Origin: an uncultured Succinivibrio sp. | GTDB lineage: Bacteria > Pseudomonadota > Gammaproteobacteria > Enterobacterales > Succinivibrionaceae | Direction of reading: 5' to 3' | DNA: 64,000 bases | NCBI GenBank assembly: GCA_900754255.1 | Contig: CAAECI010000094.1 | Location: 1 to 64,000 of the forward strand | Part shown: piece after piece, positions 29,222 to 37,369 of the stretch | How the letters are laid out: the number at the start of each line of letters is the position of its first letter | Numbering within the stretch: the first letter of the stretch is position 1 | Made by a program: the position numbers and the translations under genes | The notes under the pieces: model-generated | Seen by the model: the letters and a program-made list of their open reading frames with translations, nothing else | Told to the model about the DNA's origin: nothing | Databases searched by the model: none

Positions 29222-30007
29222 CTATACCGATTGAATGAGCGAGCCCATCATCTCATCGACGGTGGTCAGCACCTTGGAATTCATCTCATATACGCGCTGG
29301 GCCGTAATTAGATTTACGAGCTCCTCGGTTACCTTCACGTTTGAGGTTTCAAGCATACTCTGACGTATGGAGCCCATGCCGTCCTGTCCGCCTATACCCT
29401 GCTGAGGTGCACCCGAGGCAGTGGTCTCCAAAAAGAGGTTGTCACCTACCGGTTCAAGTCCCGAGGGATTTATGAAGTCGGTTACGGTGATCTGCCCTAA
29501 ATCCTGAGATACTCTCGAGTTGCCCACGGTAACGCTTACCTGACCGTCACGACCTACGCTGATGGCCGTAGCGTTTTCAGGTACCTGCATCTGCGGTAAT
29601 AAAGGGAATCCGTCGACATTGACGATGGTTCCCTCCTCGTTTTTCGAGAACTGGCCGTTACGGGTATAAGCCGTGGTGCCGTCAGGAAGCTGGATTTCAA
29701 AGAAGCCGCGCCCCTGGATCATAAGATCGAAGCTGTTGTCGGTAGTCTCGACGTCACCCTGACCGAATTGCTTTTGAGTGGCCACGACCTTGGAGCCGGC
29801 ACCCAGCATCAGCCCCTCGGGCAGATAGCTGTCGGCACTGGATCTGCCGCCGGGCTGGTTGATCTTTTGATACAAAAGATCCTCAAAAATGGCGCGACTT
29901 TTCTTAAAGCCTACGGTGGATGCGTTGGCCAGATTGTTGGACGTAACCGAAATATTGGTCTGCTGAGCGTCTAGACCGGTTTTACTAATCCATAATGCCG
30001 GGATCAT
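29222..30007 (-). CDS. flgG: Flagellar distal rod protein FlgG
   Basis: Main subunit of the distal rod, 261 residues. Starts MIPALWISKTGLDAQQTNISV with the N-terminal rod signature SNNLANASTVGFKKSRAIFEDLLYQ. The C-terminus has SNVKVTEELVNLITAQRVYEMNSKVLTTVDEM. Eight bases separate it from flgF, so the two are cotranscribed. Confidence 0.98.
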   Translation of the reverse strand: MIPALWISKTGLDAQQTNISVTSNNLANASTVGFKKSRAIFEDLLYQKINQPGGRSSADSYLPEGLMLGAGSKVVATQKQFGQGDVETTDNSFDLMIQGRGFFEIQLPDGTTAYTRNGQFSKNEEGTIVNVDGFPLLPQMQVPENATAISVGRDGQVSVTVGNSRVSQDLGQITVTDFINPSGLEPVGDNLFLETTASGAPQQGIGGQDGMGSIRQSMLETSNVKVTEELVNLITAQRVYEMNSKVLTTVDEMMGSLIQSV

Positions 30008-30015
30008 AAGCTCTC

Positions 30016-30765
30016 CTATTGATAACTAAGCAGACGATCCTGGGCTTGATCCATTTGCCCGGCCTCGTCTATCAATTTAACCGTGGTGTCATATTGACGC
30101 TGAATGCGGATGAGGGATGTCAATTCCTCGACGGGATTGACGTTGGATCCCTCCAGCATGCCGCTGCGCACCTTCACCGTTTGATCTTGTGCAAGACTCG
30201 TGCCGTCTCTCAAACGAAACAGACCGTCATAGCCCTTTTCTATATCCTTGTAGCTCTCGGGATTGACGAGCTTTATGCGCTGGTAATTCTCCAGCACATT
30301 AGTGGCTGCCCCCTGGGGGCGCCCGGAGATCACGCCGTCGTCGCTTATATGTACGGCCTCGAGCATGGGCGGCAGAATGATTTGAGTTCCGTCCTCATCG
30401 AGCACGTCCAAGCCGTTTTGAGTCCTGAGCACTCCGTCGGCTCCAACCATAAGCGATCCCATACGGGTATAAGCCTCGTTGCCGTCACGATCGTTGACGG
30501 CAATAAAGCCGTCTCCCTGCACGGCAATATCCAAATCACGATCCGTGGTTTCAATGGCCCCGCCTGACATGTTGTAGCCCGGACGCTCATCCATAGCAAA
30601 GGCTCGCGAGGGATAGGCATCGGCAAAGACGCTCATGGCGCGGGAATTTTCAAAATCAGCCTTAAAACCGGTGGTATTGGCATTGGCAAGATTGTTCGAA
30701 CGTACGGCCAAAGAATGGAAATTTTCCTTAGCCCCCGACATTGCCACCCATAATAATTTATCCAT
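30016..30765 (-). CDS. flgF: Flagellar proximal rod protein FlgF
   Basis: Proximal rod subunit, 249 residues, with the rod signature VRSNNLANANTTGFKADF at the N-terminus and EGSNVNPVEELTSLIRIQRQYDTTVKLI at the C-terminus. It is the first gene of the flgFGHI operon and has its own sigma-54 promoter about 50 bases upstream. The gene normally found just before it, flgE (hook), is absent; flgD precedes it instead, across a 186-base gap. Confidence 0.97.
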   Translation of the reverse strand: MDKLLWVAMSGAKENFHSLAVRSNNLANANTTGFKADFENSRAMSVFADAYPSRAFAMDERPGYNMSGGAIETTDRDLDIAVQGDGFIAVNDRDGNEAYTRMGSLMVGADGVLRTQNGLDVLDEDGTQIILPPMLEAVHISDDGVISGRPQGAATNVLENYQRIKLVNPESYKDIEKGYDGLFRLRDGTSLAQDQTVKVRSGMLEGSNVNPVEELTSLIRIQRQYDTTVKLIDEAGQMDQAQDRLLSYQ

Positions 30766-30813
30766 CGATACCTCCGCGTCCTAAAACGCAGTTTTATATT
30801 CTGATAAATATAT

Positions 30814-30829
30814 TGCAACAGCCGTGCCA
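30814..30829 (-). promoter_or_regulatory. Sigma-54 promoter of flgFGHI
   Basis: Minus-strand TGGCACGGCTGTTGCA matches the sigma-54 consensus TGGCACG-N4-TTGC(A/T) exactly. It lies about 50 bases upstream of the flgF start. The flgF operon can therefore be switched by a sigma-54 activator such as the FlrC encoded at 53.2 kb. Confidence 0.85.
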
Positions 30830-30896
30830 TGTTTAAACGGCCTTTGATTTATCAATGAGATGGATTTTTAAGGAAAGAGAAGATGGATTGGATCAC

Positions 30897-30928
30897 AGAA
30901 GTACAGTCGGTTTTCCGACTGCACTTCT
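30897..30928. terminator. Hairpin in the flgD-flgF gap
   Basis: Inverted repeat AGAAGT-x-CAGTCGG/CCGACTG-x-ACTTCT with loop TTTT, 24 bases beyond the flgD stop. There is no clear T-run. It probably ends or stabilises the flgD transcript and lies where flgE would be expected. Confidence 0.45.
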
Positions 30929-30951
30929 GATAAGGATGGGACAGCAGAATG

Positions 30952-31641
30952 TTACATGGCGATCTCGGTCACGTCCGAAAGCTTGACATCGCCGTAACCG
31001 ACGAGATTCAAAATAGTATCCGAGCTCGTCTTGCCTAAGGTTACGCTGCCCACCACCGCATAGGTGGACACGGGTAACGACACGGCCTGTCCGTCGCGTA
31101 CGGCCTCGGCGCTGATGCTGTATATTCCGGCCGGAAGCTTTTTACCCTCAGAGTCGGTACCGTCCCAGCTGAAGTCCATGGATCCCGAACCTGCATCCGC
31201 CGTATAGCTCCCCACTACCGAGCCTGATGAATCGGTAACGGTGATCTTAAGGTTATTGGCTCCGGTGCCCGCATCGATCTTGGCACTTAATGCATTGGAG
31301 CCGTCAAAGAAGCCCGAGCTCTTATCAGTCAGCACCGAACGTCCCACCAAGCTGGACGCCGAAAGCGCCGAGCTTGAGGAAATGGCATTGACCACGTTGT
31401 CCATGCCCGAAGTTATGGTATTCAAATTCTGCACTATCGACAGCTGCGACATGGTATTGACCATTTGGGTATTGTCCACTGGAGACGTAGGATCCTGATT
31501 GGACAACTGCGTGGTCAAAAGCTTCAGGAAATCCTCCTGATTCAGGGTATTCGAGGACTGGGTTTTCGACGCATTCTGCGAGGCAATATACGACGGAGTC
31601 TTGCCTATGGAGCTGTAATCAAAACTGTTTGAATCCGACAT
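30952..31641 (-). CDS. flgD: Flagellar hook-capping protein FlgD
   Basis: Scaffold that caps the growing hook and guides FlgE assembly. The ATG at 31641 has GGAG nine bases upstream and gives 229 residues. The conserved N-terminal segment is LNQEDFLKLLTTQLSNQDPT followed by PVDNTQMVNTMSQLSIVQNL. The C-terminal half carries the FlgD Ig-like strands (FSWDGTDSEGKKLPAGIYSI). A hook cap without a neighbouring hook gene is the odd point here. Confidence 0.97.
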   Translation of the reverse strand: MSDSNSFDYSSIGKTPSYIASQNASKTQSSNTLNQEDFLKLLTTQLSNQDPTSPVDNTQMVNTMSQLSIVQNLNTITSGMDNVVNAISSSSALSASSLVGRSVLTDKSSGFFDGSNALSAKIDAGTGANNLKITVTDSSGSVVGSYTADAGSGSMDFSWDGTDSEGKKLPAGIYSISAEAVRDGQAVSLPVSTYAVVGSVTLGKTSSDTILNLVGYGDVKLSDVTEIAM

Positions 31642-31702
31642 TTGGACTCTCCCCCTCAATCGGGCATTATTTGCCGCTTGTTTTCTTATTTAAGCTAAAT
31701 AA

Positions 31703-31718
31703 TACATATTCCGTGCCA
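31703..31718 (-). promoter_or_regulatory. Probable sigma-54 promoter of flgD
   Basis: Minus-strand TGGCACGGAATATGTA: the -24 element is perfect and the spacing correct, but the -12 element (ATGT) departs from TTGC. It is about 60 bases upstream of the flgD start, which suggests flgD is transcribed apart from flgBC. Confidence 0.55.
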
Positions 31719-31942
31719 TGAAAGGAAACTTTTAAAAGTCATTTGTAATATAACGTTTTTTTAGCTTAAGGTAATTGCAATACCTCGATCCCTCTCTTTC
31801 TTTTGCCTTTAATTACTTTAGCAGAGGCAGACTTTGCCGCCTGCTTTTTTTATATTTGCCGCACTTACAAATCACTCTTACCTTAATCTCAAATAAAAAA
31901 GCAGCCCGAACAAAGGCTGCCCTCTCATGCTGCACCGCGCGA

Positions 31943-32407
31943 TCAGCCGTTGCTCTGTCCGAGACGCAACGTTGCCTGCAACATACTCTTGGCGTTGGAG
32001 GCTATCTGCACCGCCGTTTGATAATTACGGCTTGCACTGATCATATCCGTCATTTCCTCCACGGGATTTACGTTCGGCCTGTATATATACCCCTTTTCAT
32101 CCGCCAGAGGATGGTTGGGATTGTATTCCTGTATGGCCGGCGCATCGGATTCGATTATGCCCTTTAAGGCCACGCCTATACCATAAGGTTCGCCGCTATG
32201 CGGATCGACGGGCTCACCGCTTTCGGAATTTAAGCGCATGGCCTCGTCCATGGCTGCTTGAAATAGAGGACGTCTGGCCTTATACACGGTATCCACGCTC
32301 GAGCTTACGGATTCGGCATTGGCCAAATTGGATGCGGTGGCATTCAAACGCACGGATTCGGCGTTCATAGCCGTTCCGGCAATATCCAAAATTCTAAATA
32401 CGCTCAT
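31943..32407 (-). CDS. flgC: Flagellar proximal rod protein FlgC
   Basis: 154 residues, slightly longer than the usual 135-140. Begins MSVFRILDIAGTAMNAESVRL with the rod signature ATASNLANAESVSSSVDTVY. The C-terminus is the typical PNVNPVEEMTDMISASRNYQTAVQIASNAKSML. It lies 14 bases after flgB. A gap of about 300 bases separates it from flgD. Confidence 0.97.
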   Translation of the reverse strand: MSVFRILDIAGTAMNAESVRLNATASNLANAESVSSSVDTVYKARRPLFQAAMDEAMRLNSESGEPVDPHSGEPYGIGVALKGIIESDAPAIQEYNPNHPLADEKGYIYRPNVNPVEEMTDMISASRNYQTAVQIASNAKSMLQATLRLGQSNG

Positions 32408-32421
32408 ATTTCACCCCTTGC

Positions 32422-32850
32422 CTATGAATTCATTTTCAATGCCGACATCAGCTTTTGGATGCGGGAATTTAAGAAAGTTAACGAGGCCTGATATTCAAGT
32501 GAATTTTGTGTGTAATTCATGCGCTCGGTATTGGTTTCGACGGTGTTGCCGTTGCCGGTATCTGCCTGATAAGGATTACGGTACTTAAGCGTAAGCTCGG
32601 GATCCTCAGGCAACATTCCCACGTCCATATGTCTGTCGTCGGTCTTAACCATGGGAGCGTCGACACCGTCATTTTTTACAAGCGAGCGTCCAGACGCCTG
32701 AGACAGGGCCAGAGAAAAATCCAGATCACGGGCCTTATAGCCCGGTGTCTCGGCATTGGCCAAATTTCCGGCAAGCACCTCGGCGCGTTTCGTACGCACT
32801 CCCAAGGTGTACTGGTGTATTCCGAATACCTTGTCAAAGGATACCGACAT
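32422..32850 (-). CDS. flgB: Flagellar proximal rod protein FlgB
   Basis: 142 residues, family length. The signature LAGNLANAETPGYKARDLDF is near residue 30, and the C-terminal helix NSLEYQASLTFLNSRIQKLMSAL matches FlgB. First gene of the rod operon, with a sigma-54 promoter and an overlapping terminator upstream. Confidence 0.97.
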   Translation of the reverse strand: MSVSFDKVFGIHQYTLGVRTKRAEVLAGNLANAETPGYKARDLDFSLALSQASGRSLVKNDGVDAPMVKTDDRHMDVGMLPEDPELTLKYRNPYQADTGNGNTVETNTERMNYTQNSLEYQASLTFLNSRIQKLMSALKMNS

Positions 32851-32869
32851 AGTTGCACTCCCGCGGCGT

Positions 32870-32911
32870 CAAAAAAAATGCTTCTGCCGTTTTATTACCA
32901 GCAGAAGCATT
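32870..32911 (-). terminator. Rho-independent terminator after cheR
   Basis: On the minus strand an 11-bp stem AATGCTTCTGC/GCAGAAGCATT (arms at 32901-32911 and 32877-32887) is followed by eight T. It stops cheR transcripts before flgB. The first arm overlaps the -12 element of the flgB promoter. Confidence 0.85.
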
Positions 32912-32921
32912 ATCCGTGCCA
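32906..32921 (-). promoter_or_regulatory. Sigma-54 promoter of flgBC
   Basis: Minus-strand TGGCACGGATAATGCT fits the consensus with one change in the -12 element (ATGC for TTGC). Transcription should begin near 32895, inside the loop of the overlapping cheR terminator, so RNA made here lacks the first terminator arm. Confidence 0.75.
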
Positions 32922-32937
32922 CCTAAGAGCGAGGCTT

Positions 32938-34278
32938 TTAGGAGCGCAATTTATAAATGATGCCGGGGTTGCAACGCAGCATTTCGAATTTCTCGGCAAC
33001 ACCGCTTACGGTCTCGGTAGAGCCCAAAATAAGGTAACCGCCAGGATTTAGACAGGAAACGAATTTCTTTAGGATCTGGCACTTCACGTCATTGTTGAAA
33101 TAAATGAGCACGTTGCGACAGAAGATCACGTCAAAGCGTCCCATCAGCGCAAAGGATCCGAGCAAATTAAGCGGCCTGAACTCCACCATGCGGGAAAGAC
33201 GCGGGTCAATACGCATAAGAGCCGGATTATGCGTGGGCTTGAAGAATTTGGCCCGGCGCTCGGCACTTAAGCCACGGGAGAGGGCATGTGCATCATACAG
33301 TCCCTCACGACAGCGCTGCAGCATTTCGGTGGATAAATCGGTACCTATGATCTGAACCAAGGACGGATCGATATGTACCATGCGTCCCATCATTTCCTGA
33401 ATGGTGATGGCGATGGAATAAGGCTCCTGTCCCGATGAGCAGGCCGCCGACCATATTCTGACCTGACGATCGGTTCCGCGCATAACCAGATCGGGAATGA
33501 TGATGTTCTGCAACGCCAGATAAGGATAGGTATCACGGAACCACAAGGTTTCATTGGTGGTCATAGCATCGACCACATCATCGATAAGTCTTTGATTCTT
33601 ACCGTCAAAAACCTGAGCAAGTAGCCTGTCGATACTGTCGCAACGATAACGGGCCAAAAGTCCCGTAAGACGAGAGGACACCAAATATTGCTTGCCATTG
33701 CCCAATACAATACCGGTTTTTTCCTGTAAATAGGCGGCAAAGCGATGATATTGCATGTCCGTGAGCGAGCCCTCCGTCGCTGCCGATGTCGAGCGGCGGA
33801 CAGCGGGAACCACATCCGGATTTCTGGAATATCCGGCACGCACCGAGGCTGAAGCCGAGGCCTTATCGGCCGGCAAGCCAATACGGCTTAGACGCTGCTC
33901 GGCAGAGGGATCGATGGTTCGTTTAAAGAGAGTTCCGCTATCTCTGTTCTTCTGCTCAGCGGCCTTGCGGGCCTCCTGCTGAGCCTGCAGTCTGGCCCGA
34001 GCCGCCTGCAAACGTTCGTCAAAGGAAGGATCCTTTGTCGATACACCCTTGGTATAGTTATCGGAGGTTGATGAATAGGATGTGCGTGTCGGGATATTGC
34101 GTTCACGACTTAGGCGTGCCGCAGATCCCACACGGGTTACGGGACGCGAAGAGACACTGCTTCCCTCAGTTGGGCGCGAAGCGGGCCCTGAGGCAGGAGT
34201 ATCATCAGTATAAGGAGAATTATCCTCATAATAATCTTGCTCGGGCGTCTTGTTCTTGCGTTTAAAAAAGAAAAACAT
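32938..34278 (-). CDS. cheR: Chemotaxis protein methyltransferase CheR with long N-terminal extension
   Basis: Methylates glutamates of chemoreceptors with SAM. The last 275 residues are a complete CheR: N-terminal helical domain (FAAYLQEKTGIVLGNGKQYLV), then WSAACSSGQEPYSIAI (SAM site; the usual TGEE is SGQE), IIGTDLSTEML and FDVIFCRNVLIYF. In front lie about 165 residues rich in Ser, Thr, Arg and Gln, probably disordered, with a short Ala/Gln/Arg-rich helix. The ATG at 34278 has GAGG nine bases upstream; 34299 is also open. The extension is not typical of the family. Confidence 0.93.
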   Translation of the reverse strand: MFFFFKRKNKTPEQDYYEDNSPYTDDTPASGPASRPTEGSSVSSRPVTRVGSAARLSRERNIPTRTSYSSTSDNYTKGVSTKDPSFDERLQAARARLQAQQEARKAAEQKNRDSGTLFKRTIDPSAEQRLSRIGLPADKASASASVRAGYSRNPDVVPAVRRSTSAATEGSLTDMQYHRFAAYLQEKTGIVLGNGKQYLVSSRLTGLLARYRCDSIDRLLAQVFDGKNQRLIDDVVDAMTTNETLWFRDTYPYLALQNIIIPDLVMRGTDRQVRIWSAACSSGQEPYSIAITIQEMMGRMVHIDPSLVQIIGTDLSTEMLQRCREGLYDAHALSRGLSAERRAKFFKPTHNPALMRIDPRLSRMVEFRPLNLLGSFALMGRFDVIFCRNVLIYFNNDVKCQILKKFVSCLNPGGYLILGSTETVSGVAEKFEMLRCNPGIIYKLRS

Positions 34279-34451
34279 GCTTCGGATCCTCGCAAACAAA
34301 TGCTCCGCGTCTAAGACGGCAATTAAAAGAATCGTTAATCACGGCGTGGTGAAATGTGCTTTTTTACGATCTCAGCAGGTTATTTTAACGCTTTAAGCCT
34401 TTAAAACCGCATTAAAGTGAAAAAACACCTCATAATATATGAGCTTATTGC

Positions 34452-34480
34452 AAAAAGGGGTACCCCAAGGCACCCCTTAA
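34452..34480 (-). terminator. Terminator after cheV
   Basis: On the minus strand AAGGGGT pairs with ACCCCTT, followed by TTT, about 20 bases after the cheV stop. cheR therefore probably has its own promoter in the 200-base gap. Confidence 0.6.
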
Positions 34481-34495
34481 GCATCAGTGTCACTA

Positions 34496-35479
34496 TTACT
34501 TATCCTTCTGCTTGATAAGATCAAAGCCTGATGCTCCTCCCTCCACCAGCTCTATTCCTTTCTTTACGGCCGCCCCCAGCTCGCCGGCCTCAAACTTAGG
34601 AATAAAGTCGTTAACTCCCACTTTTTTCACCATATTAATGTTGAAAACACCCGAGAGCGAGGAGTGCATGATCACGTACAGATTTTTCAATGCCTGATCG
34701 GCACGTATGCTGGCCGTAAGGGTATAACCGTCCATTTCCGGCATCTCTACGTCGGAAATCACAAGCTTTACCTTCTGGGTAACGTCACCGGCATTTTGGG
34801 CCATCTCACGCAGCATATTCAAAGCCTTGAGACCGTCCATAGCCTCTATAACCTCCACGCCCAGCTGCTTTAGGGCGGACTTTATCTGCTTACGAGCCAC
34901 CATGGAATCGTCTGCAACCAATACGGTGGTATGATTGCGTCGGCATTTTTCAGCAAAGGCCTCATCCTCGGAAAGCACCTGAGGCTGCAGGCGCACGTCA
35001 ACAGGAGAGATCTCCTCCAAAATCTTTTCAACATCGATGATCTCGACAAGCTCCTTGTCGATCTCTGTTACCGAGGTCATATAATTGCTGTGACCTGCGC
35101 CCTTGGGAGGAGGGAGGATCTTGGACCAGTTCATATTAAGAATACGCTCGACCCCCGAGACCAAAAAGCCCTGAGTGGAACGGTTATATTCGGTAATGAT
35201 GATGAAGGCCTTTTCAGGATCGGCAACTCCGACACCGCCTATGGCCTGAGCTAAATCGATGACTGAAATGGTTTGTCCGCGAATTCTGGCCACGCCTATT
35301 ACGTGCCTTTGCAGATGCGGCAACTTGGTCAGATGCGGGCAGGGTAAAACCTCGCGTACCTTAAAAACGTTGATCCCGTAACGTTGCTTGAGACCGGATA
35401 ATTTAAAGAGCAAAAGCTCCATGCGATTTTGTCCGACGATTTCCGTCAACTCGTTAACCGAGTCCATTACTCCAATCAT
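34496..35479 (-). CDS. cheV: Chemotaxis coupling protein CheV
   Basis: 327 residues with a CheW-like coupling domain (about 15-165, NRMELLLFKLSG to EIIDVEKILEEI) and a C-terminal receiver domain (about 185-310). The receiver has the acidic pair in VADDSMVARKQ, the phospho-acceptor Asp in VISDVEMPEMDGYT and the conserved Lys in FIPKFEAGEL. CheV links receptors to CheA and adds phosphorylation-controlled adaptation. The flgA-cheV-cheR-flgB neighbourhood is the polar flagellar arrangement of Vibrio and Aeromonas. Confidence 0.96.
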   Translation of the reverse strand: MIGVMDSVNELTEIVGQNRMELLLFKLSGLKQRYGINVFKVREVLPCPHLTKLPHLQRHVIGVARIRGQTISVIDLAQAIGGVGVADPEKAFIIITEYNRSTQGFLVSGVERILNMNWSKILPPPKGAGHSNYMTSVTEIDKELVEIIDVEKILEEISPVDVRLQPQVLSEDEAFAEKCRRNHTTVLVADDSMVARKQIKSALKQLGVEVIEAMDGLKALNMLREMAQNAGDVTQKVKLVISDVEMPEMDGYTLTASIRADQALKNLYVIMHSSLSGVFNINMVKKVGVNDFIPKFEAGELGAAVKKGIELVEGGASGFDLIKQKDK

Positions 35480-36003
35480 TGATGGTCCCCTTTATATGTA
35501 TTACCTCTCCTCATCAACGATAAGGAGCTGTATATAGGATTTCAGTACGCAAATTAAGTGCACGGATTTTACATCAAATACACTTAAAGTTTTTACGATC
35601 CACGCTTTCTTTTCTGATGAAGGCGTGTTTTCAAAAAACATTAACGTTTACCTTTAATACGATATTATGTCCGAGATTTGTCTCGGACGCTTGCTTTTGT
35701 ATCACACCTTTGTTAATTGCGTCGCAAGAAACGCAAATCAAAGCCCCTGAGTGCTAGAATTAAAGCATGTAAATATGAATTTTCAAGACATCGGATAGGA
35801 TGCAGACGGCGTTTTACCGCCTTCACTGCTCTTAAGTCATTTTCATGTTTCAGAACACTTAAAAATTCACTTCACCTAATTTTTTCGATACCCATCAGGT
35901 ATCCTAATTGCTGTTGACAGCTGCATCGTGATCCTAGTTGCCGTTATCAAAAGCAGTCAAGGAGAAATCACACTATTTTTCCACGATAATACAGGAGCAC
36001 AAC
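35480..36003. other. Divergent regulatory region between cheV and flgA
   Basis: 524 bases without a supported gene. An 8-bp hairpin GTCCGAGA-TTTG-TCTCGGAC at 35669-35688 is followed by a moderately T-rich stretch and could end a short plus-strand RNA. Near flgA there is a pair of similar 20-base elements (separate entry). I find no sigma-54 or clear sigma-28 promoter. Confidence 0.4.
35901..35950 (+). repeat. Two near-identical 20-base elements upstream of flgA
   Basis: ATCCTAATTGCTGTTGACAG at 35901-35920 and ATCCTAGTTGCCGTTATCAA at 35931-35950 share 15 of 20 bases and are spaced 30 bases apart (three helical turns). A third, shorter match (TCCTAATTGCCGTTT) lies inside flgA near 36038. They could be tandem operator sites for a flagellar regulator. 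Confidence 0.4.
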
Positions 36004-36702
36004 GTGAAAAAAAGCCGGCTATTTTTATTATCGTTCCTAATTGCCGTTTGCTTTAATGATCCCGCACTTGCAAATCAGGAGGACGCTGCTTTTTTAAGAA
36101 AAGCAGCCGAGCAATATATGCTCGCGCAGTTTGCAAAAACTCCCGGAATGAAGATAGAAGTCAGCGCCGGAAATATAGATGAAGGCAAAAATTACGGCGG
36201 ACGCTGCGAGGGCTATCTTACGGCGCAGCTGCAGGGAAGGCGCATTCAACGTAATAATCAGGTCAAAATGGTATGCAAAAAGCCGTCCGGAGGTTATACC
36301 GTACTGGTTCCCGTTACCGTACGCAAGCTGATCCCTACGCTGACGGCGGTGCAAAATTTACCCAGGCGTACGGTGCTTGATGAAAGCATGCTCTCGCAAA
36401 GCTACGTGGATGCCGATCTCAATTCTGCACAGGCCGTAACTGACATCACATTGCTTGAGGGATCCCGTCTTAAAAAGGATATAAAAGCAGGAGAGCAGAT
36501 TAAAAACGGTGATTTTTGTATGGTGTGTCGCGGAGATCCTGTCGCCATAGAGGCCAAAACTGGCTCCCTGTCGGTAAAAACCTCGGGACAGGCCTTGTCA
36601 GACGGCAACTACGGAGATCAGGTACAGGTCAGGAATACCAAAACCCGCAAGCTGGTAAACGGCTTGGTTACGGCCCCGGGAGTGATCACAGTCCCGCTGT
36701 GA
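36004..36702 (+). CDS. flgA: Flagellar P-ring assembly chaperone FlgA
   Basis: Periplasmic chaperone that helps FlgI polymerise. The GTG at 36004 has AGGAG eight bases upstream and gives a signal peptide VKKSRLFLLSFLIAVCFNDPALA and a 232-residue precursor. The SAF/FlgA C-terminal domain is clear: PRRTVLDESMLSQSYVDAD, GSRLKKDIKAGEQI, VKTSGQALSDGNYGDQVQVRNTKTRKLVNGLV. It lies before flgM as in many polar flagellar loci. Confidence 0.94.
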   Translation: MKKSRLFLLSFLIAVCFNDPALANQEDAAFLRKAAEQYMLAQFAKTPGMKIEVSAGNIDEGKNYGGRCEGYLTAQLQGRRIQRNNQVKMVCKKPSGGYTVLVPVTVRKLIPTLTAVQNLPRRTVLDESMLSQSYVDADLNSAQAVTDITLLEGSRLKKDIKAGEQIKNGDFCMVCRGDPVAIEAKTGSLSVKTSGQALSDGNYGDQVQVRNTKTRKLVNGLVTAPGVITVPL

Positions 36703-36897
36703 TCCGTGTTTGATAACGGATCGAGAAGACTTACAATAGAAAACGCCTGCGTCACGATTTAAAAAATTTTTTTCTGAAAAGTTAAAAAAATTATTTAAAG
36801 AATTTTTAAGAGCTGACGTTAAGAAATTAAATGATTAAGAACGTTCCGAATTTTAACTATTAATGGAGCGTCAGAGAGAAAAGCCGAGGTGAAAATT

Positions 36898-37215
36898 ATG
36901 ACGATTGAGATCCTGAACGACCGTAGCATGAGTTCAGTTAAGAATGGTCATGCCGCGGCTTCTTCAAAAAAGATTTCAAAGGGTGACGAAAAGGTTGCTT
37001 CTGCGCCGGTAAAAAGTGACGACGTTAAGCTGACCGATTCTGCCAAAGCCTTTTCTCGTGCCAGTGCAATTGCCGTATCATCCGACGGTATAGACCAATC
37101 AAAGGTCGACAAATTGAAGGCGGCCGTCAGGGACGGGTCTTACAAGGTCGATTATGAGTCGGTTGCCGCCAAGATGCTTAAGGACGAAAGTGAGCTAAGC
37201 GCGATATTCGGCTGA
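36898..37215 (+). CDS. flgM: Anti-sigma-28 factor FlgM
   Basis: Holds FliA (sigma-28) inactive until the hook is complete, then leaves through the flagellar export channel. 105 residues from the ATG at 36898 (GAGG eight bases upstream). The N-terminal half is disordered-type and polar; the C-terminal half shows the FlgM pattern VKLTDSAKAFSRA, DQSKVDKLKAAVRDGSYKVDYESVA and AKMLKDE. A strong terminator follows, where other species have flgN next. Confidence 0.93.
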   Translation: MTIEILNDRSMSSVKNGHAAASSKKISKGDEKVASAPVKSDDVKLTDSAKAFSRASAIAVSSDGIDQSKVDKLKAAVRDGSYKVDYESVAAKMLKDESELSAIFG

Positions 37216-37230
37216 TTTGAAACGATAAAC

Positions 37231-37270
37231 AACACCGTCTCAGTGCAGGAGCTGAGGCGGTGTTTTTTTT
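37231..37270 (+). terminator. Rho-independent terminator after flgM
   Basis: Stem AACACCGTCTCAG/CTGAGGCGGTGTT (one G-U pair), 7-base loop, then eight T. Confidence 0.9.
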
Positions 37271-37369
37271 TGTATGTTCTTCTCAGCACGCGCGCTTAAT
37301 TACTTATTTTTAATAATAAAAAAAGAACTCATACCCAAAAAAATACGCGCGGGCTAACTCCATGCTTAC

